A DNA stretch of 10,109 bases from positions 1 to 10,109 of the forward strand of contig CALGAA010000199.1 in assembly GCA_937952445.1 (NCBI GenBank), written 5' to 3'. Of this stretch, positions 1 through 8,763 are shown one piece after another. Each line of letters opens with the position of its first letter. The stretch's first letter is position 1. Source of the DNA: an uncultured Bacteroidota bacterium (GTDB lineage: Bacteria > Bacteroidota > Bacteroidia > Chitinophagales > Saprospiraceae). The notes below the pieces were generated by a model. That model saw only the letters and a program-made list of their open reading frames with translations, did not search any database and had not been told where the DNA came from. The position numbers were made by a program, and so were the translations under genes.

Positions 1-137
1 TTCTTCAATTGATCGTAAATCTGCAGAAAAGCCACAATACAGCGGTCCTTTTTGCTACTCATGATTATACCCTGATCGAAAAGCAAAGTGATGCCCGTGT
101 TCTGAAATGCGAGAAAGGGCAAGTAGTGGAATTATAG
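1..137 (+). CDS. ftsE: ABC transporter ATP-binding protein, C-terminal end (FtsE-like), partial
   Basis: Only the last 44 codons are present. The reading frame begins at base 3, runs open from the window edge and stops with TAG at 135-137. It encodes a segment with NTAVLFATHDYTLIEK, in which ATHD is the H-loop (switch) histidine of ABC ATPases, followed by RVLKCEKGQVVEL. The pattern 'TAVL-ATH-Y-LI, then LKCE-G' is what I recall of Bacteroidota FtsE, the ATPase of the FtsEX complex that couples the cytoplasm to septal peptidoglycan hydrolysis. Walker A, the signature motif and Walker B lie outside the window. The ABC ATPase identity is therefore well supported, while the FtsE assignment rests on a short tail and could be another ABC family member such as a LolD-like protein. 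The next gene starts 188 bp downstream on the same strand. Confidence 0.7.
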   Translation, partial: LQLIVNLQKSHNTAVLFATHDYTLIEKQSDARVLKCEKGQVVEL

Positions 138-186
138 GCTAATCTATATTTTGCATTTCCCTTATCAGCGAAGTAAATTCATTTTT

Positions 187-206
187 CAACAGGCCAGTTC
201 CTGTTG
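187..206. repeat. Small hairpin downstream of the ABC ATPase gene
   Basis: CAACAGG and CCTGTTG form a perfect 7-bp stem around the 6-nt loop CCAGTT, 50 bp after the stop of the FtsE-like gene. It may protect or end the upstream transcript, but no T-run follows it on the plus strand. It is therefore not a classical intrinsic terminator. The role is inferred from position only. Confidence 0.3.
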
Positions 207-275
207 GTAAGGCTATGAGGCGACAAATCATCCCATCTTTCAATTAAAGTTAGTATTTTGTTAATTCAGATTTTG

Positions 276-299
276 TTTTGACTTTATGTAAAGACAAAA
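276..299. promoter_or_regulatory. 24-nt imperfect palindrome upstream of the macroglobulin gene (possible operator)
   Basis: The arms TTTTGACTTTAT and GTAAAGACAAAA are reverse complements at 10 of 12 positions with no spacer. The centre lies about 38 bp before the ATG at 326, where a promoter or operator would sit. No complete TAnnTTTG box was found nearby. A repressor or activator site is possible, but chance in an AT-rich spacer cannot be excluded. Confidence 0.25.
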
Positions 300-325
300 T
301 CATCATTAGCTAAAAAACAGGTGGT

Positions 326-3300
326 ATGATCAATAATCAAATTATCTCCTTCCTCATACTTTTATTATATTGGACTTCAAATGCCATGGCCCAACAAGAC
401 ACTGCCAGCCTAAACTGGTCAAATGATTATAAAGATGATTTGGTTCGGATCAAACAACTGGAAAGTCAAGGTCAAAATCGAACTGCTTTTTTCGAGTCCA
501 GGCAGTTGCTTGATCGTGCAATAGAGGAAAATCATTTACCGGGTATTATAGCTTCCATTACCCCGCTCACGATCAATTCTTTTCGAGTAGAAGACGATGC
601 CTTGAAATCGGTTCTGATTTCCCTGGTTCAGAACAATCCCCAACAACCGGTAGTAAAAGCGGTTTATGACTCCTATCTGGCCGAATTGTTAATGAGTTAC
701 TTCGAGCAAAATCGTTATCGAATAAGCCAAAATCAAGGGGACTTATCCTTACCGTGGGAAGAATTAGAACGTTGGTCCACAAAGCAGTTTGAGCGGGCCA
801 TTGACAGCTTGTACCAAACCAGTGTCAACGCTGATTTGCTCGTCGATGTCCCGACGATCAGATTCAAAGGTTTGTTGGATGAAGATCAAGAACCAGACTG
901 GGAATTGCGCCCTCGGCTTTATGATTTATTACAGGATCGTTTGATTAACTTTTTGCGAAACCAACGGTATCATTGGAATCCTTTCCCTGATCGTATTGAT
1001 TCGTCCGACGCTGAATTGATGACCCGGATTGATCTGACAGATTACTTAAATTCCGTTGAAGAGAGGAACCAGAAAAAGGTTATACAGGCGTACCATGAAT
1101 GGGAAAGTTCCCTGCTTAAATCCAATAATCTGGCAGCATACTTCGATGTCATCGTCAGGAGAGTGGATTACATCAATACCCTATTGGATCATGAGCACAG
1201 GCCGAAATCGATTTCGCTCCTCGACACCCTGCGATCCAAATACGAAAGTCATCCTCACAGACTGCTTCTGGACTTTAAAAAAGCGGAGATACTTCAACAA
1301 AACGGTGATTTACAGAAGGCGATGGGTGTGTTGGAAGGAGCATTAAGTGATGTCCGGCAGGACCCCCCTGAAGAATACGTCGGACAAATCAAAAACTTGC
1401 AATTTAGGATACAAGCACCGGAAGTAAGTGTTCAGGTGGAGGATGTATATCCATCCGGGATGGCTCCTCTCGTTGCAATTCAATATCGCAATATCGGGAT
1501 CGTCCAACTTGAATTGTATTCCATTTCGGGCGAGGAATTGATCGATTGGCGTATAAACAACAGGGATACAGAAGAGACGAACCAATTTTTGGACCAGAAA
1601 AAAGCGTTGTGGAAGGATTTGGTCAATCTTCCCATCGCAGATGATTATAAGTACCACAACACGGAAATTCTTATTGACCACAAAATGCCCAAAGGAGCGT
1701 ATGCCCTCCATTACCTTTATTTTAGGGAGGGTGTGCGGATATCTGGAACTTCACTCTTTCAAATTTCTGATCTGGGCCTGGTTTCGGGTTATGATGGAGA
1801 AGAAAATAAACTCTACGTCGTAAATGGCAAAACGGGTAAAAAGATCTCAGACGCTACAGTGGAGGCCATACGTATACAAAAGCAATTCGGGCGATATTAT
1901 ACCAGAGAAATTCACCGGATGAAGGAATTGCAACCTGGAATTTACCTCCCTCCTGAAAAAATGAGTAATTTATTTTATGATGTAAAGACCCGCAATGATC
2001 GATACATTTCACAGGAGACCTATCGTCCCTATTCTCCAAAGTCTCCTTCTACACCATATCGGAATACCGTCATTTTGACGGACCGAAAAGTATACAAACC
2101 AGGACAAAACATCCATTTCAAAGCCTTAACCACTTTATCCCATGATTTGGAATCTAAACTGATCGAAAATCAACAGGTTACCATCTCGTTGCGAGATGCA
2201 AATCATAAAACTGTATGGGAAAAATCGTACCGTACTGACGAATGGGGCTCGGTAAGCGGAACCATCCCGATCCCGATTTCGGGGCTCAAGGGGAATTGGT
2301 CATTGACCGCTGCTCCGAGTGGCCATGCCCAGATCAAGGTAGAAGAATACCAAAGACCTAATTTTGAATTGTCCATTCCGGATTCATCGATCAAGGTTGA
2401 CAACCGGGAAGTAATCATAGCAGGAGAAGCCAAAACCTTCCACGGCTTTCCGATTCAAAACGGACAGGGTAGGGTAGAGGTTCATCTGGAAAGGCGGTAT
2501 TGGTTTTTTTACAGGGGCCCGGAACAACTTGAGTTGGTCTATTCAGGTAGTTTTCAGACGAACGATGCCGGACAATTTAAAATTGAGTTTGAAGCCAAAG
2601 ACCTGAAAGATCACGACCACTTTATCGGTGCAAATTATTACTATTCCATCCATGCGACTGTTCAGGCAGCCTCTGGGGAAATCCGGGAAATTTCAAAATC
2701 GATTCCCCTTGATCCGGATCAACTTATGGTTCATGTCGATATCCCTGAATATCAATTGTTGAGCGATCTGAAGCCAACTATTGTTTCAATGCAAAATGCC
2801 CTTCAACAACCCCAAAGTAGTGAATTAAGCCTGAAATTTGCGCAATTGAAGGCTCCAGATCAGTATAAAGTGGATCGATATTGGAAAATACCGGACAATC
2901 CTTTACTGGATCAGCGGAAATTTGCAAAGGAAGTACCTCATATGTATTTCGATCAGTCTACTGGTCTCGACAACTGGAAGGAATCTCGCACGATTCGTAC
3001 CTGGTCGGCGACTGTCGGTGATGGGGACACGCTGGATATTCAGCAATATATAGACCAACCCGGGTATTATCGGTTAATTGTTTCGAATGCGAAAGGTGAC
3101 ACCTTATCCCTGAATTCATTTGGCATCGGATCGATAAAACAATCGGGCCCTATCGTTCATGAGCCTGTCGTAATAATCTCCGATAAAACCACCGCTGAGC
3201 CTGGTCAAGTCGTCAATCTACATTTTTTCACACCTCAAAAGAATGAAGGTGGACAAATTCTCATACTTTATCCCGATGGCACCAGGGAGCAGTATAATTT

Positions 3301-6139
3301 AGATCAAACAAAATCGCTGACCATTTCTGTCGATGAGAAAGATCGAGGTGGCATTTACGTAACCACATTTGGATTGCTGGCCAATCGGTTTTATCACAAG
3401 ACCATGAACATTGAAGTGCCCTGGTCCAACAAAGAACTCGACGTCGATGGTATAACAGCCCTCAACACGTTGCCAGTCAGATCCGATACAGCTCTTAATT
3501 TATCGATTACTGACAACAACAATTCAGGTGCTTTTTCTGAAGTAACTGTTGCAATTTACGATGCTTCTTTGGATGCCTACGCAGTACATGAGTGGTTATC
3601 GGATCATCACTTTTTTCAGAAATTCCACAATCCATCTTCTGTACAAAATAACATGGGCCAAACTGGTCGGGTGGTTAATCGTACAAACAATTATTGGAAT
3701 AACAGGCCTATAGTAGAATCGATTTTTATCCCTTCTCTGCCACATATACATTTTCCCTGGCAGGTGGCACCCCACTACAGGGTGGATAGAATAATGCCCA
3801 GTCCAGTTATGTCCTTCAAACAATCCGTACAGGAAGACATTCCGATAGATGCAAATCTTTCTATAGCGGAGAGTGGGATGGATCAAAATGAAACAGCACC
3901 TCCCCCAATTCGAAAAGACTTTGCAGAAACCATATTATTTGTGGGAAAGACAACGACCGATTCTACCGGTCGGGTATCAATTCCTTTCCGTACAAACGAT
4001 AAAGCTGGGAGATGGAAAATCATGGTATTTGCACATACTCCTGATCTGAAATCCGGCCTGGTGACGCATACCTTTGAAACCAGCCAGGATTTGTTGTTGG
4101 AAAGTTATTTGCCAGGTATAGTTCGTCAGGGTGACCGACTGGAGTTGAGCTATACCCTGTTCAACAATACGGAAAAGCAGATATCAGGAAAACTGGAGTT
4201 TTCGGTCCGGTCCTTATTTGATGAAGAAAATAAATCGATAACCACGGAAAGGATTGATTTTGACCTCAAGGGTGAAAATTCGGTGAGTCTGTCAGTTCCT
4301 TTCCATATCGATGTGCAAGAATCCGGACCATTAATTCTAACAACCCGGGTGATGGATAGCCGGGGAAATATCCTCGATGCCACAGAAGAAATTTTACCTG
4401 TGTTACCGTCGAAAGAAATTGTTCGTGATGGGAATGTTTATATTCTGAATGAGGGAGAAAAATGGTCTGGGGATGAATGGAATTTTGAGTCGATGGAAGA
4501 TCTTCAGGGTAAGGTGACGATCCGGATTGTACAAAATTTGCACACCGAATTACTGAAATCCATTCCTTATCTCCAGGTCACTAATCCTGTGACGACCGAT
4601 CAATTTTTTAGAAATGCTCAGCATGCTATGCTGGGGCAGTTTATCACAGGAGAAATTCCCAACTTCGAGCGGATCTATGCGGAGTGGGAACGTAAAGGGG
4701 AACTAAAGAGTCGATTGGCCCAAAACGAGGAATTGAAGTACACGGATTTGATGAATACACCCTGGGTGCGTCAGAGCGATTCCGGAACTGAACAAATGGC
4801 ATTGCTTTCATTGTATTTTGATGATCAACATATCGGGCAGGTTGTGGAATCTAATCTGAGTAAATGGATTGAAAGTCAAAACCTCGACGGAGGATTTCCC
4901 TGGATAAAGGATGGTTCTTCCAGTTTTTATATCACGGTTCGCTTCCTGAATCAGTGGAATAAAATGAAATCGGTCGGATTGGACCACAATCTGCTTTCAG
5001 AGGAGCGATATCAGGCGGCCCAACAATACGTAGATTTAGAATTCGAAAAGCAGTGGGAGAAATTTAAAAAAGACACAGTGTCGACCGGAATCCATCAATA
5101 TTATTTCCTGCCGTATTTTGCTCAAAAAGCATATGATACTTCTGCAGTTAAGAACTCTGATCGATGGCAGAAATATTGGATGGAGTTAAAGGATTCATTG
5201 TACCTCAATTGGGCAGATTTGGATTATTTTCACCGGGCTGAGATAGGCATAGCTGCCTACCATTTAGGTGATTCTGGTCTTAGTGCAGAGATTGTGCGTA
5301 GTTTTCTGGATAATGCCATTCAAAACAATGAACTTGGAACCTACTGGAAATACAACCACCGGACATCTCAAGATGGATATCTGGGGATATTAGCCAAAAT
5401 ATCGGAATTGCTAGTTCTTCAGCAGGAAGAAAGTCTCAATCAGGGAATTATTCAATGGGTATTGGTGAATAAGATGACCAACGATTGGCATCAAAACCCA
5501 TACGTCTTTGACTTGATGCTTAGCATGCTTAAGATGACCGATAGATGGACTTCTCCATCAAATTCGATTATTTACAATGGCGATAAAAAAATAGAGATCA
5601 GTGGATTAGGGGATTTTGATGGAATGACACTTGGACTGAATAAATTGGAAAGTCTGGAAATACACCACCGGGAAGGTCCACCTATATGGGTGGGTATAAA
5701 TACCCAACGAGAGGTACAGCCCGAGGATCAAATCATCCAAAGCGGTGAAATACTACACGTCGATAAAAATATTGTGGGAATCAAACCTGGGGATTCTCTC
5801 AGGATGGGAGACCAATTGACGATCCAATTAAAGATCAGTTCCGATCGTGATTTGGATTACGTTTATATACAGGATCCCATTGTTCCCGGATTGGACCCGG
5901 GTATAAGCCTAAGCGGATATACCTGGCAATATGGATTGATGTACTATCAAACATTCGATGCCGCAAAGGTTGAAATGTTTATCCAGCATGTGCCAAAAGG
6001 AGAATATATCCTGGAATACAAACTCGGAGTTGTCCGACCCGGTCAATTCAGACATCCCCGAACAAAAATTCAGTCGTATTTTGTTCCGGAAGTCAATGGC
6101 CTGGATCAATGGGCTCCTGTGGTGGAAATCATAAAGTGA
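326..6139 (+). CDS. Secreted alpha-2-macroglobulin-like protein without a thioester cysteine
   Basis: A 1937-aa protein of the bacterial alpha-2-macroglobulin family, whose members are thought to trap or inhibit proteases in the periplasm or at the cell surface. A Sec signal peptide covers residues 1-22 (hydrophobic core FLILLLYW, cleavage after AMA); there is no lipobox cysteine. A helical region (about 23-360) is followed by macroglobulin domains: MG1-like from about 362, MG2 at 577-670 (DRKVYKPGQ, Y590-KPG), MG3 after KVEEYQRPNF at 671, and a bait-region-type domain at about 945-1060. A low-complexity linker (about 1090-1190) leads into the A2M core (about 1195-1290). The alpha-toroid (thioester-type) domain spans about 1395-1760 (DGGFPW at 1521-1526), and the bacterial C-terminal MG domain about 1815-1925 (SGYTWQYGLMYYQ). 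Where relatives carry CxEQ, residues 1423-1426 read TTDQ, so covalent thioester trapping is unlikely. The gene has 188 bp of spacer upstream and is probably monocistronic. The family is secure; the target and biological role are unknown. Confidence 0.92.
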   Translation: MINNQIISFLILLLYWTSNAMAQQDTASLNWSNDYKDDLVRIKQLESQGQNRTAFFESRQLLDRAIEENHLPGIIASITPLTINSFRVEDDALKSVLISLVQNNPQQPVVKAVYDSYLAELLMSYFEQNRYRISQNQGDLSLPWEELERWSTKQFERAIDSLYQTSVNADLLVDVPTIRFKGLLDEDQEPDWELRPRLYDLLQDRLINFLRNQRYHWNPFPDRIDSSDAELMTRIDLTDYLNSVEERNQKKVIQAYHEWESSLLKSNNLAAYFDVIVRRVDYINTLLDHEHRPKSISLLDTLRSKYESHPHRLLLDFKKAEILQQNGDLQKAMGVLEGALSDVRQDPPEEYVGQIKNLQFRIQAPEVSVQVEDVYPSGMAPLVAIQYRNIGIVQLELYSISGEELIDWRINNRDTEETNQFLDQKKALWKDLVNLPIADDYKYHNTEILIDHKMPKGAYALHYLYFREGVRISGTSLFQISDLGLVSGYDGEENKLYVVNGKTGKKISDATVEAIRIQKQFGRYYTREIHRMKELQPGIYLPPEKMSNLFYDVKTRNDRYISQETYRPYSPKSPSTPYRNTVILTDRKVYKPGQNIHFKALTTLSHDLESKLIENQQVTISLRDANHKTVWEKSYRTDEWGSVSGTIPIPISGLKGNWSLTAAPSGHAQIKVEEYQRPNFELSIPDSSIKVDNREVIIAGEAKTFHGFPIQNGQGRVEVHLERRYWFFYRGPEQLELVYSGSFQTNDAGQFKIEFEAKDLKDHDHFIGANYYYSIHATVQAASGEIREISKSIPLDPDQLMVHVDIPEYQLLSDLKPTIVSMQNALQQPQSSELSLKFAQLKAPDQYKVDRYWKIPDNPLLDQRKFAKEVPHMYFDQSTGLDNWKESRTIRTWSATVGDGDTLDIQQYIDQPGYYRLIVSNAKGDTLSLNSFGIGSIKQSGPIVHEPVVIISDKTTAEPGQVVNLHFFTPQKNEGGQILILYPDGTREQYNLDQTKSLTISVDEKDRGGIYVTTFGLLANRFYHKTMNIEVPWSNKELDVDGITALNTLPVRSDTALNLSITDNNNSGAFSEVTVAIYDASLDAYAVHEWLSDHHFFQKFHNPSSVQNNMGQTGRVVNRTNNYWNNRPIVESIFIPSLPHIHFPWQVAPHYRVDRIMPSPVMSFKQSVQEDIPIDANLSIAESGMDQNETAPPPIRKDFAETILFVGKTTTDSTGRVSIPFRTNDKAGRWKIMVFAHTPDLKSGLVTHTFETSQDLLLESYLPGIVRQGDRLELSYTLFNNTEKQISGKLEFSVRSLFDEENKSITTERIDFDLKGENSVSLSVPFHIDVQESGPLILTTRVMDSRGNILDATEEILPVLPSKEIVRDGNVYILNEGEKWSGDEWNFESMEDLQGKVTIRIVQNLHTELLKSIPYLQVTNPVTTDQFFRNAQHAMLGQFITGEIPNFERIYAEWERKGELKSRLAQNEELKYTDLMNTPWVRQSDSGTEQMALLSLYFDDQHIGQVVESNLSKWIESQNLDGGFPWIKDGSSSFYITVRFLNQWNKMKSVGLDHNLLSEERYQAAQQYVDLEFEKQWEKFKKDTVSTGIHQYYFLPYFAQKAYDTSAVKNSDRWQKYWMELKDSLYLNWADLDYFHRAEIGIAAYHLGDSGLSAEIVRSFLDNAIQNNELGTYWKYNHRTSQDGYLGILAKISELLVLQQEESLNQGIIQWVLVNKMTNDWHQNPYVFDLMLSMLKMTDRWTSPSNSIIYNGDKKIEISGLGDFDGMTLGLNKLESLEIHHREGPPIWVGINTQREVQPEDQIIQSGEILHVDKNIVGIKPGDSLRMGDQLTIQLKISSDRDLDYVYIQDPIVPGLDPGISLSGYTWQYGLMYYQTFDAAKVEMFIQHVPKGEYILEYKLGVVRPGQFRHPRTKIQSYFVPEVNGLDQWAPVVEIIK

Positions 6140-6262
6140 AATCTGATGGGATCTAAAAAGACCGGGTGATTAATTCCGTGCCACGATCTCCTGGTCAAAA
6201 ATGACATTGGATTACGGGTTTTGTTTTCGAATTCACAATTTATATTGTACTTTTAATGCAAT

Positions 6263-7525
6263 ATGATCAATTTGAATGTTAATTCGGAAATTCAGCCCTT
6301 AAAATCGGTCCTGGTTCATCGGCCTGACACCGGAATTGCACGGGTAAGCCCGCGGAAATCCCATGATTTGTTATTCGATGACATTGTTGATTATCAGGGC
6401 ATTTTGGAGGAACACCAGATATTTACCCGTCTTTTGAAATTATTCATTGGCTCTGAAAATGTGCACGAGGTCGAGGATTTGCTCGAAGAGACGGTGGAAT
6501 CGAACCAGGCCGGCCGAAGCCTGTTGATCGAGCAAATTGTCCAGTTCGAAGAATTGCCCGATCGGATCGGGTATAAACTCAGCGAATTGGAGAGCCGGGA
6601 TTTGGTTCAAGCCCTGGTCACCGGTTATTTACCCCAGGAAGATTGTTACATCCTGGATCCCATTCCCAATTTCATTTTTACCCGGGACATTGCGGCGGTA
6701 ATCAAAGATCATTTGATTCTTACACGTGCTGCAAAACAAGCCCGTTACCGCGAAAATATGCTGGCTCGATGCATTTTTAAATATCATCCGTCCTTTCAGA
6801 AATCGACCAGCCCCTCCCAAATTATCGACATGAACGATGTGAATCTGTTCCCGCCCTCCCGGATGGGGGAAGCCGTATCCATCGAAGGAGGTGACATCAT
6901 GATGATCAATCGTGAATTTCTGTTAATAGGAGTAAGCGAACGGACAAATGCCCATTCCGTCGAAAGTTTGAGGGATGTGCTTTTCGATCGCGATTTGATC
7001 GAACACGTAGTCCAGATTAATATTCCGGCGGAACGAGCATTCATGCATTTGGATACACTGATGACCTGGATTGATCACGGGGTTTTGGTGAATTACAAGC
7101 CCGTAATATATGAGGGCTTGAGTTCATACGTGAACGTGTACCACAAACGCGGGGTTGAGCGCAATTATCCCTCCGTTCAGGAATTTATCGTGAATGAGAT
7201 TAATCAAAACACCACGTTTTTACATGCGGGAGATGGAATAAGTCCGTATCAGGAGCGTGAACAATGGACCGATGCGTGCAATCTTTTAGCTATCCGGCCC
7301 GGGGTGGCGATTGCTTACGACCGAAATCCCCGCACTGACCTGGTTATGAAAAATGCAGGTTATGCCGTAAGACCGGCGATGGAAATTATTCAGGAAATAG
7401 AACATGGGACTGTCGCGGCTGATGAGATTCACCGAACCATCATCACGTTGCCATCTGCAGAACTCTCCCGTGCGCGGGGTGGATCGCATTGTATGAGTTG
7501 TCCACTGGAACGCCTCCCACTGTAG
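6263..7525 (+). CDS. arcA: Arginine deiminase
   Basis: A 420-aa guanidino-group hydrolase that converts L-arginine to L-citrulline and ammonia (EC 3.5.3.6) in the cytoplasm. All hallmarks of the fold and active site are visible: the N-terminal strand VLVHRPDTGIARVSP, FTRD with Asp142, EGGD with Glu208 and Asp211, FMHLDT with His262 and Asp264, and the C-terminal GGSHCMSCPLER with the nucleophile Cys410. In Pseudomonas ArcA these correspond to Asp166, Glu224, His278, Asp280 and Cys406. The His-to-Cys spacing is 148 residues here against 128 there. The extra residues form a segment around 375-397 (EIIQEIEHGTVAADEIHR) just before LPSAELSRARGG. Neither ornithine carbamoyltransferase, carbamate kinase nor an arginine/ornithine antiporter is adjacent, so the usual ATP-yielding arc operon is not present here. 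The ATG at 6263 lies 123 bp after the macroglobulin gene and has no clear ribosome binding site. A separate transcript is likely. Confidence 0.95.
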   Translation: MINLNVNSEIQPLKSVLVHRPDTGIARVSPRKSHDLLFDDIVDYQGILEEHQIFTRLLKLFIGSENVHEVEDLLEETVESNQAGRSLLIEQIVQFEELPDRIGYKLSELESRDLVQALVTGYLPQEDCYILDPIPNFIFTRDIAAVIKDHLILTRAAKQARYRENMLARCIFKYHPSFQKSTSPSQIIDMNDVNLFPPSRMGEAVSIEGGDIMMINREFLLIGVSERTNAHSVESLRDVLFDRDLIEHVVQINIPAERAFMHLDTLMTWIDHGVLVNYKPVIYEGLSSYVNVYHKRGVERNYPSVQEFIVNEINQNTTFLHAGDGISPYQEREQWTDACNLLAIRPGVAIAYDRNPRTDLVMKNAGYAVRPAMEIIQEIEHGTVAADEIHRTIITLPSAELSRARGGSHCMSCPLERLPL

Positions 7526-7566
7526 TCAGATCACAACCCAAATTTAAGCATATGCCCAAATAATGG

Positions 7567-8664
7567 TTACACGTTAAATCTAAAGTGCATGATATCGCCA
7601 TCCTGCACCACATAATCCTTTCCTTCCACTGCCATTTTGCCAGCTTCTTTAACGGCAGCTTCTGACCCGTATTTAATGAAATCATCGAAGGAAATGACCT
7701 CTGCCCGTATGAACCCTTCTTCAAAGTCCGTATGGATAACACCCGCAGCCTGTGGTGCTTTGGTGCCCTTCAGTACGGTCCATGCCCGAACCTCTTTTTC
7801 ACCTGCGGTAAAGTACGTAATCAGTTGTAATAGTTCATAACTGGATCGGATCAACCGATTGACACCGGGTTCATTTAAGCCCATTTCTTCCAAAAACATC
7901 ATTCTTTCGTCCGGATCGGAAAGCTGGATGATTTCAGATTCGATTTCAGCAGAGATGAGGATGATTCCAGCGTTTTCGTCTGCCACCGCTGCCTCAAATT
8001 TCCGGGTCAGTTCATTTCCCGTGACCACGGAGTTTTCATCCACGTTGCATACGTAAAGCACTGGCTTTGCTGTCAACAGCATCATTTCATCAAGCAATTC
8101 TTTCTGATCCTTGGTAAGGACCAGAGTTCTGGCCGGTTGACCTTCTTCGAGTTGGGCCAGAATATGCTGGCCATTTTCCAATTGCCGAAGGGCCTCTTTC
8201 TCGCCTGATTTGGCATTTTTTTTGAGCCTTTCCACACGTTTGGTTACGGTTTCGATATCCTTCAAAAGCAATTCGGTATCGATGATTTCCTTGTCCTGGA
8301 CTGGATCCACTTTACCATCCACATGGATCACGTTGTCATTTTCAAAACACCGAACGACATGTAAAATAGCATTTACCTCCCGAATGTTGGCCAAAAATTG
8401 GTTCCCCAGTCCCTCTCCCTGGCTAGCTCCTTTGATCAACCCGGCAATATCGACGATTTCAACCGTCGTGGGTAGCACCCTTTGGGGGTGTATAAGTTCC
8501 GCCAGTTGCTGGAGACGATCGTCGGGTACGGTAATTATTCCGACGTTGGGATCCTTGGTAGCAAACGGATAATTAGCTGACAGTGCTTTGGAAGCAGTCA
8601 GGGCGTTGAAAAGGGTAGATTTACCCACATTAGGCAAGCCAACGATGCCACATTGTAGAGCCAT
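7567..8664 (-). CDS. ychF: Redox-regulated ATPase/GTPase YchF (Obg family)
   Basis: A 365-aa TRAFAC-class P-loop protein, OLA1 in eukaryotes, that binds ribosomes and hydrolyses ATP in preference to GTP. G1 is GLPNVGKST (9-17), G3 is DIAG (72-75) followed by the Obg-type glycine-rich stretch ASQGEGLGNQF, and G4 is NVDE (207-210). The Glu in place of NKxD Asp is the YchF signature linked to ATP preference. A coiled-coil insertion lies at about 130-175 (KRVERLKKN). The C-terminal TGS domain (about 281-365) includes FTAGEKEVRAWT and ends GDIMHFRFNV. The start was set at the ATG at 8664 (MALQCGIVG), which gives the normal family length. An upstream in-frame ATG at 8781 would add 39 unrelated residues and overlap the divergent acpH gene and both promoters. 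The 3' end faces arcA across 41 bp with no strong terminator visible. Confidence 0.97.
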   Translation of the reverse strand: MALQCGIVGLPNVGKSTLFNALTASKALSANYPFATKDPNVGIITVPDDRLQQLAELIHPQRVLPTTVEIVDIAGLIKGASQGEGLGNQFLANIREVNAILHVVRCFENDNVIHVDGKVDPVQDKEIIDTELLLKDIETVTKRVERLKKNAKSGEKEALRQLENGQHILAQLEEGQPARTLVLTKDQKELLDEMMLLTAKPVLYVCNVDENSVVTGNELTRKFEAAVADENAGIILISAEIESEIIQLSDPDERMMFLEEMGLNEPGVNRLIRSSYELLQLITYFTAGEKEVRAWTVLKGTKAPQAAGVIHTDFEEGFIRAEVISFDDFIKYGSEAAVKEAGKMAVEGKDYVVQDGDIMHFRFNV

Positions 8665-8683
8665 AGAAATGAATTTGGATTTT

Positions 8684-8713
8684 TCTGGCCGCAAAGATAG
8701 ATTTATATCTTTG
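8684..8713 (+). promoter_or_regulatory. Bacteroidota-type promoter for the acpH-like gene
   Basis: TATCTTTG at 8706-8713 is a full match to the -7 consensus TAnnTTTG. A near-consensus -33 element, TCTG at 8684-8687 (consensus TTTG), lies 18 nt upstream. Transcription would begin near 8720, leaving a leader of about 44 nt before the ATG at 8764. The -7 box is the mirror image of the ychF -7 box across a 6-nt spacer, so the two promoters overlap back to back. Confidence 0.55.
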
Positions 8714-8722
8714 TATTTGCAA
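8692..8722 (-). promoter_or_regulatory. Bacteroidota-type promoter for ychF
   Basis: Read on the minus strand, TATCTTTG at 8699-8692 matches the Bacteroidota -7 consensus TAnnTTTG at every fixed position. A TTG (8722-8720) lies 20 nt upstream, fitting the -33 element. Transcription would start near 8685, giving a leader of about 20 nt to the ychF ATG at 8664. This also supports the short start codon. It is a consensus match only; no start site has been measured. Confidence 0.6.
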
Positions 8723-8763
8723 TGATCAAATGAAAATGCAAAAGGACCGATGAACGATTTCAG

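Noticed and set aside
187..206. Intrinsic terminator for the FtsE-like gene
   Set aside because: The stem is clear, but no T-run follows on the plus strand. On the minus strand it is followed by A residues and there is no gene to terminate.
6241..6255. Promoter for arcA from TATATTGT or TACTTTTA with TTTG at 6220-6223
   Set aside because: Neither matches TAnnTTTG fully. The second has an off-consensus spacing and would give an essentially leaderless transcript, so the evidence is too weak to annotate.
7526..7566. Bidirectional terminator between arcA and ychF
   Set aside because: Only the 8-bp palindrome GCATATGC is present, with no GC-rich stem or flanking T-runs.
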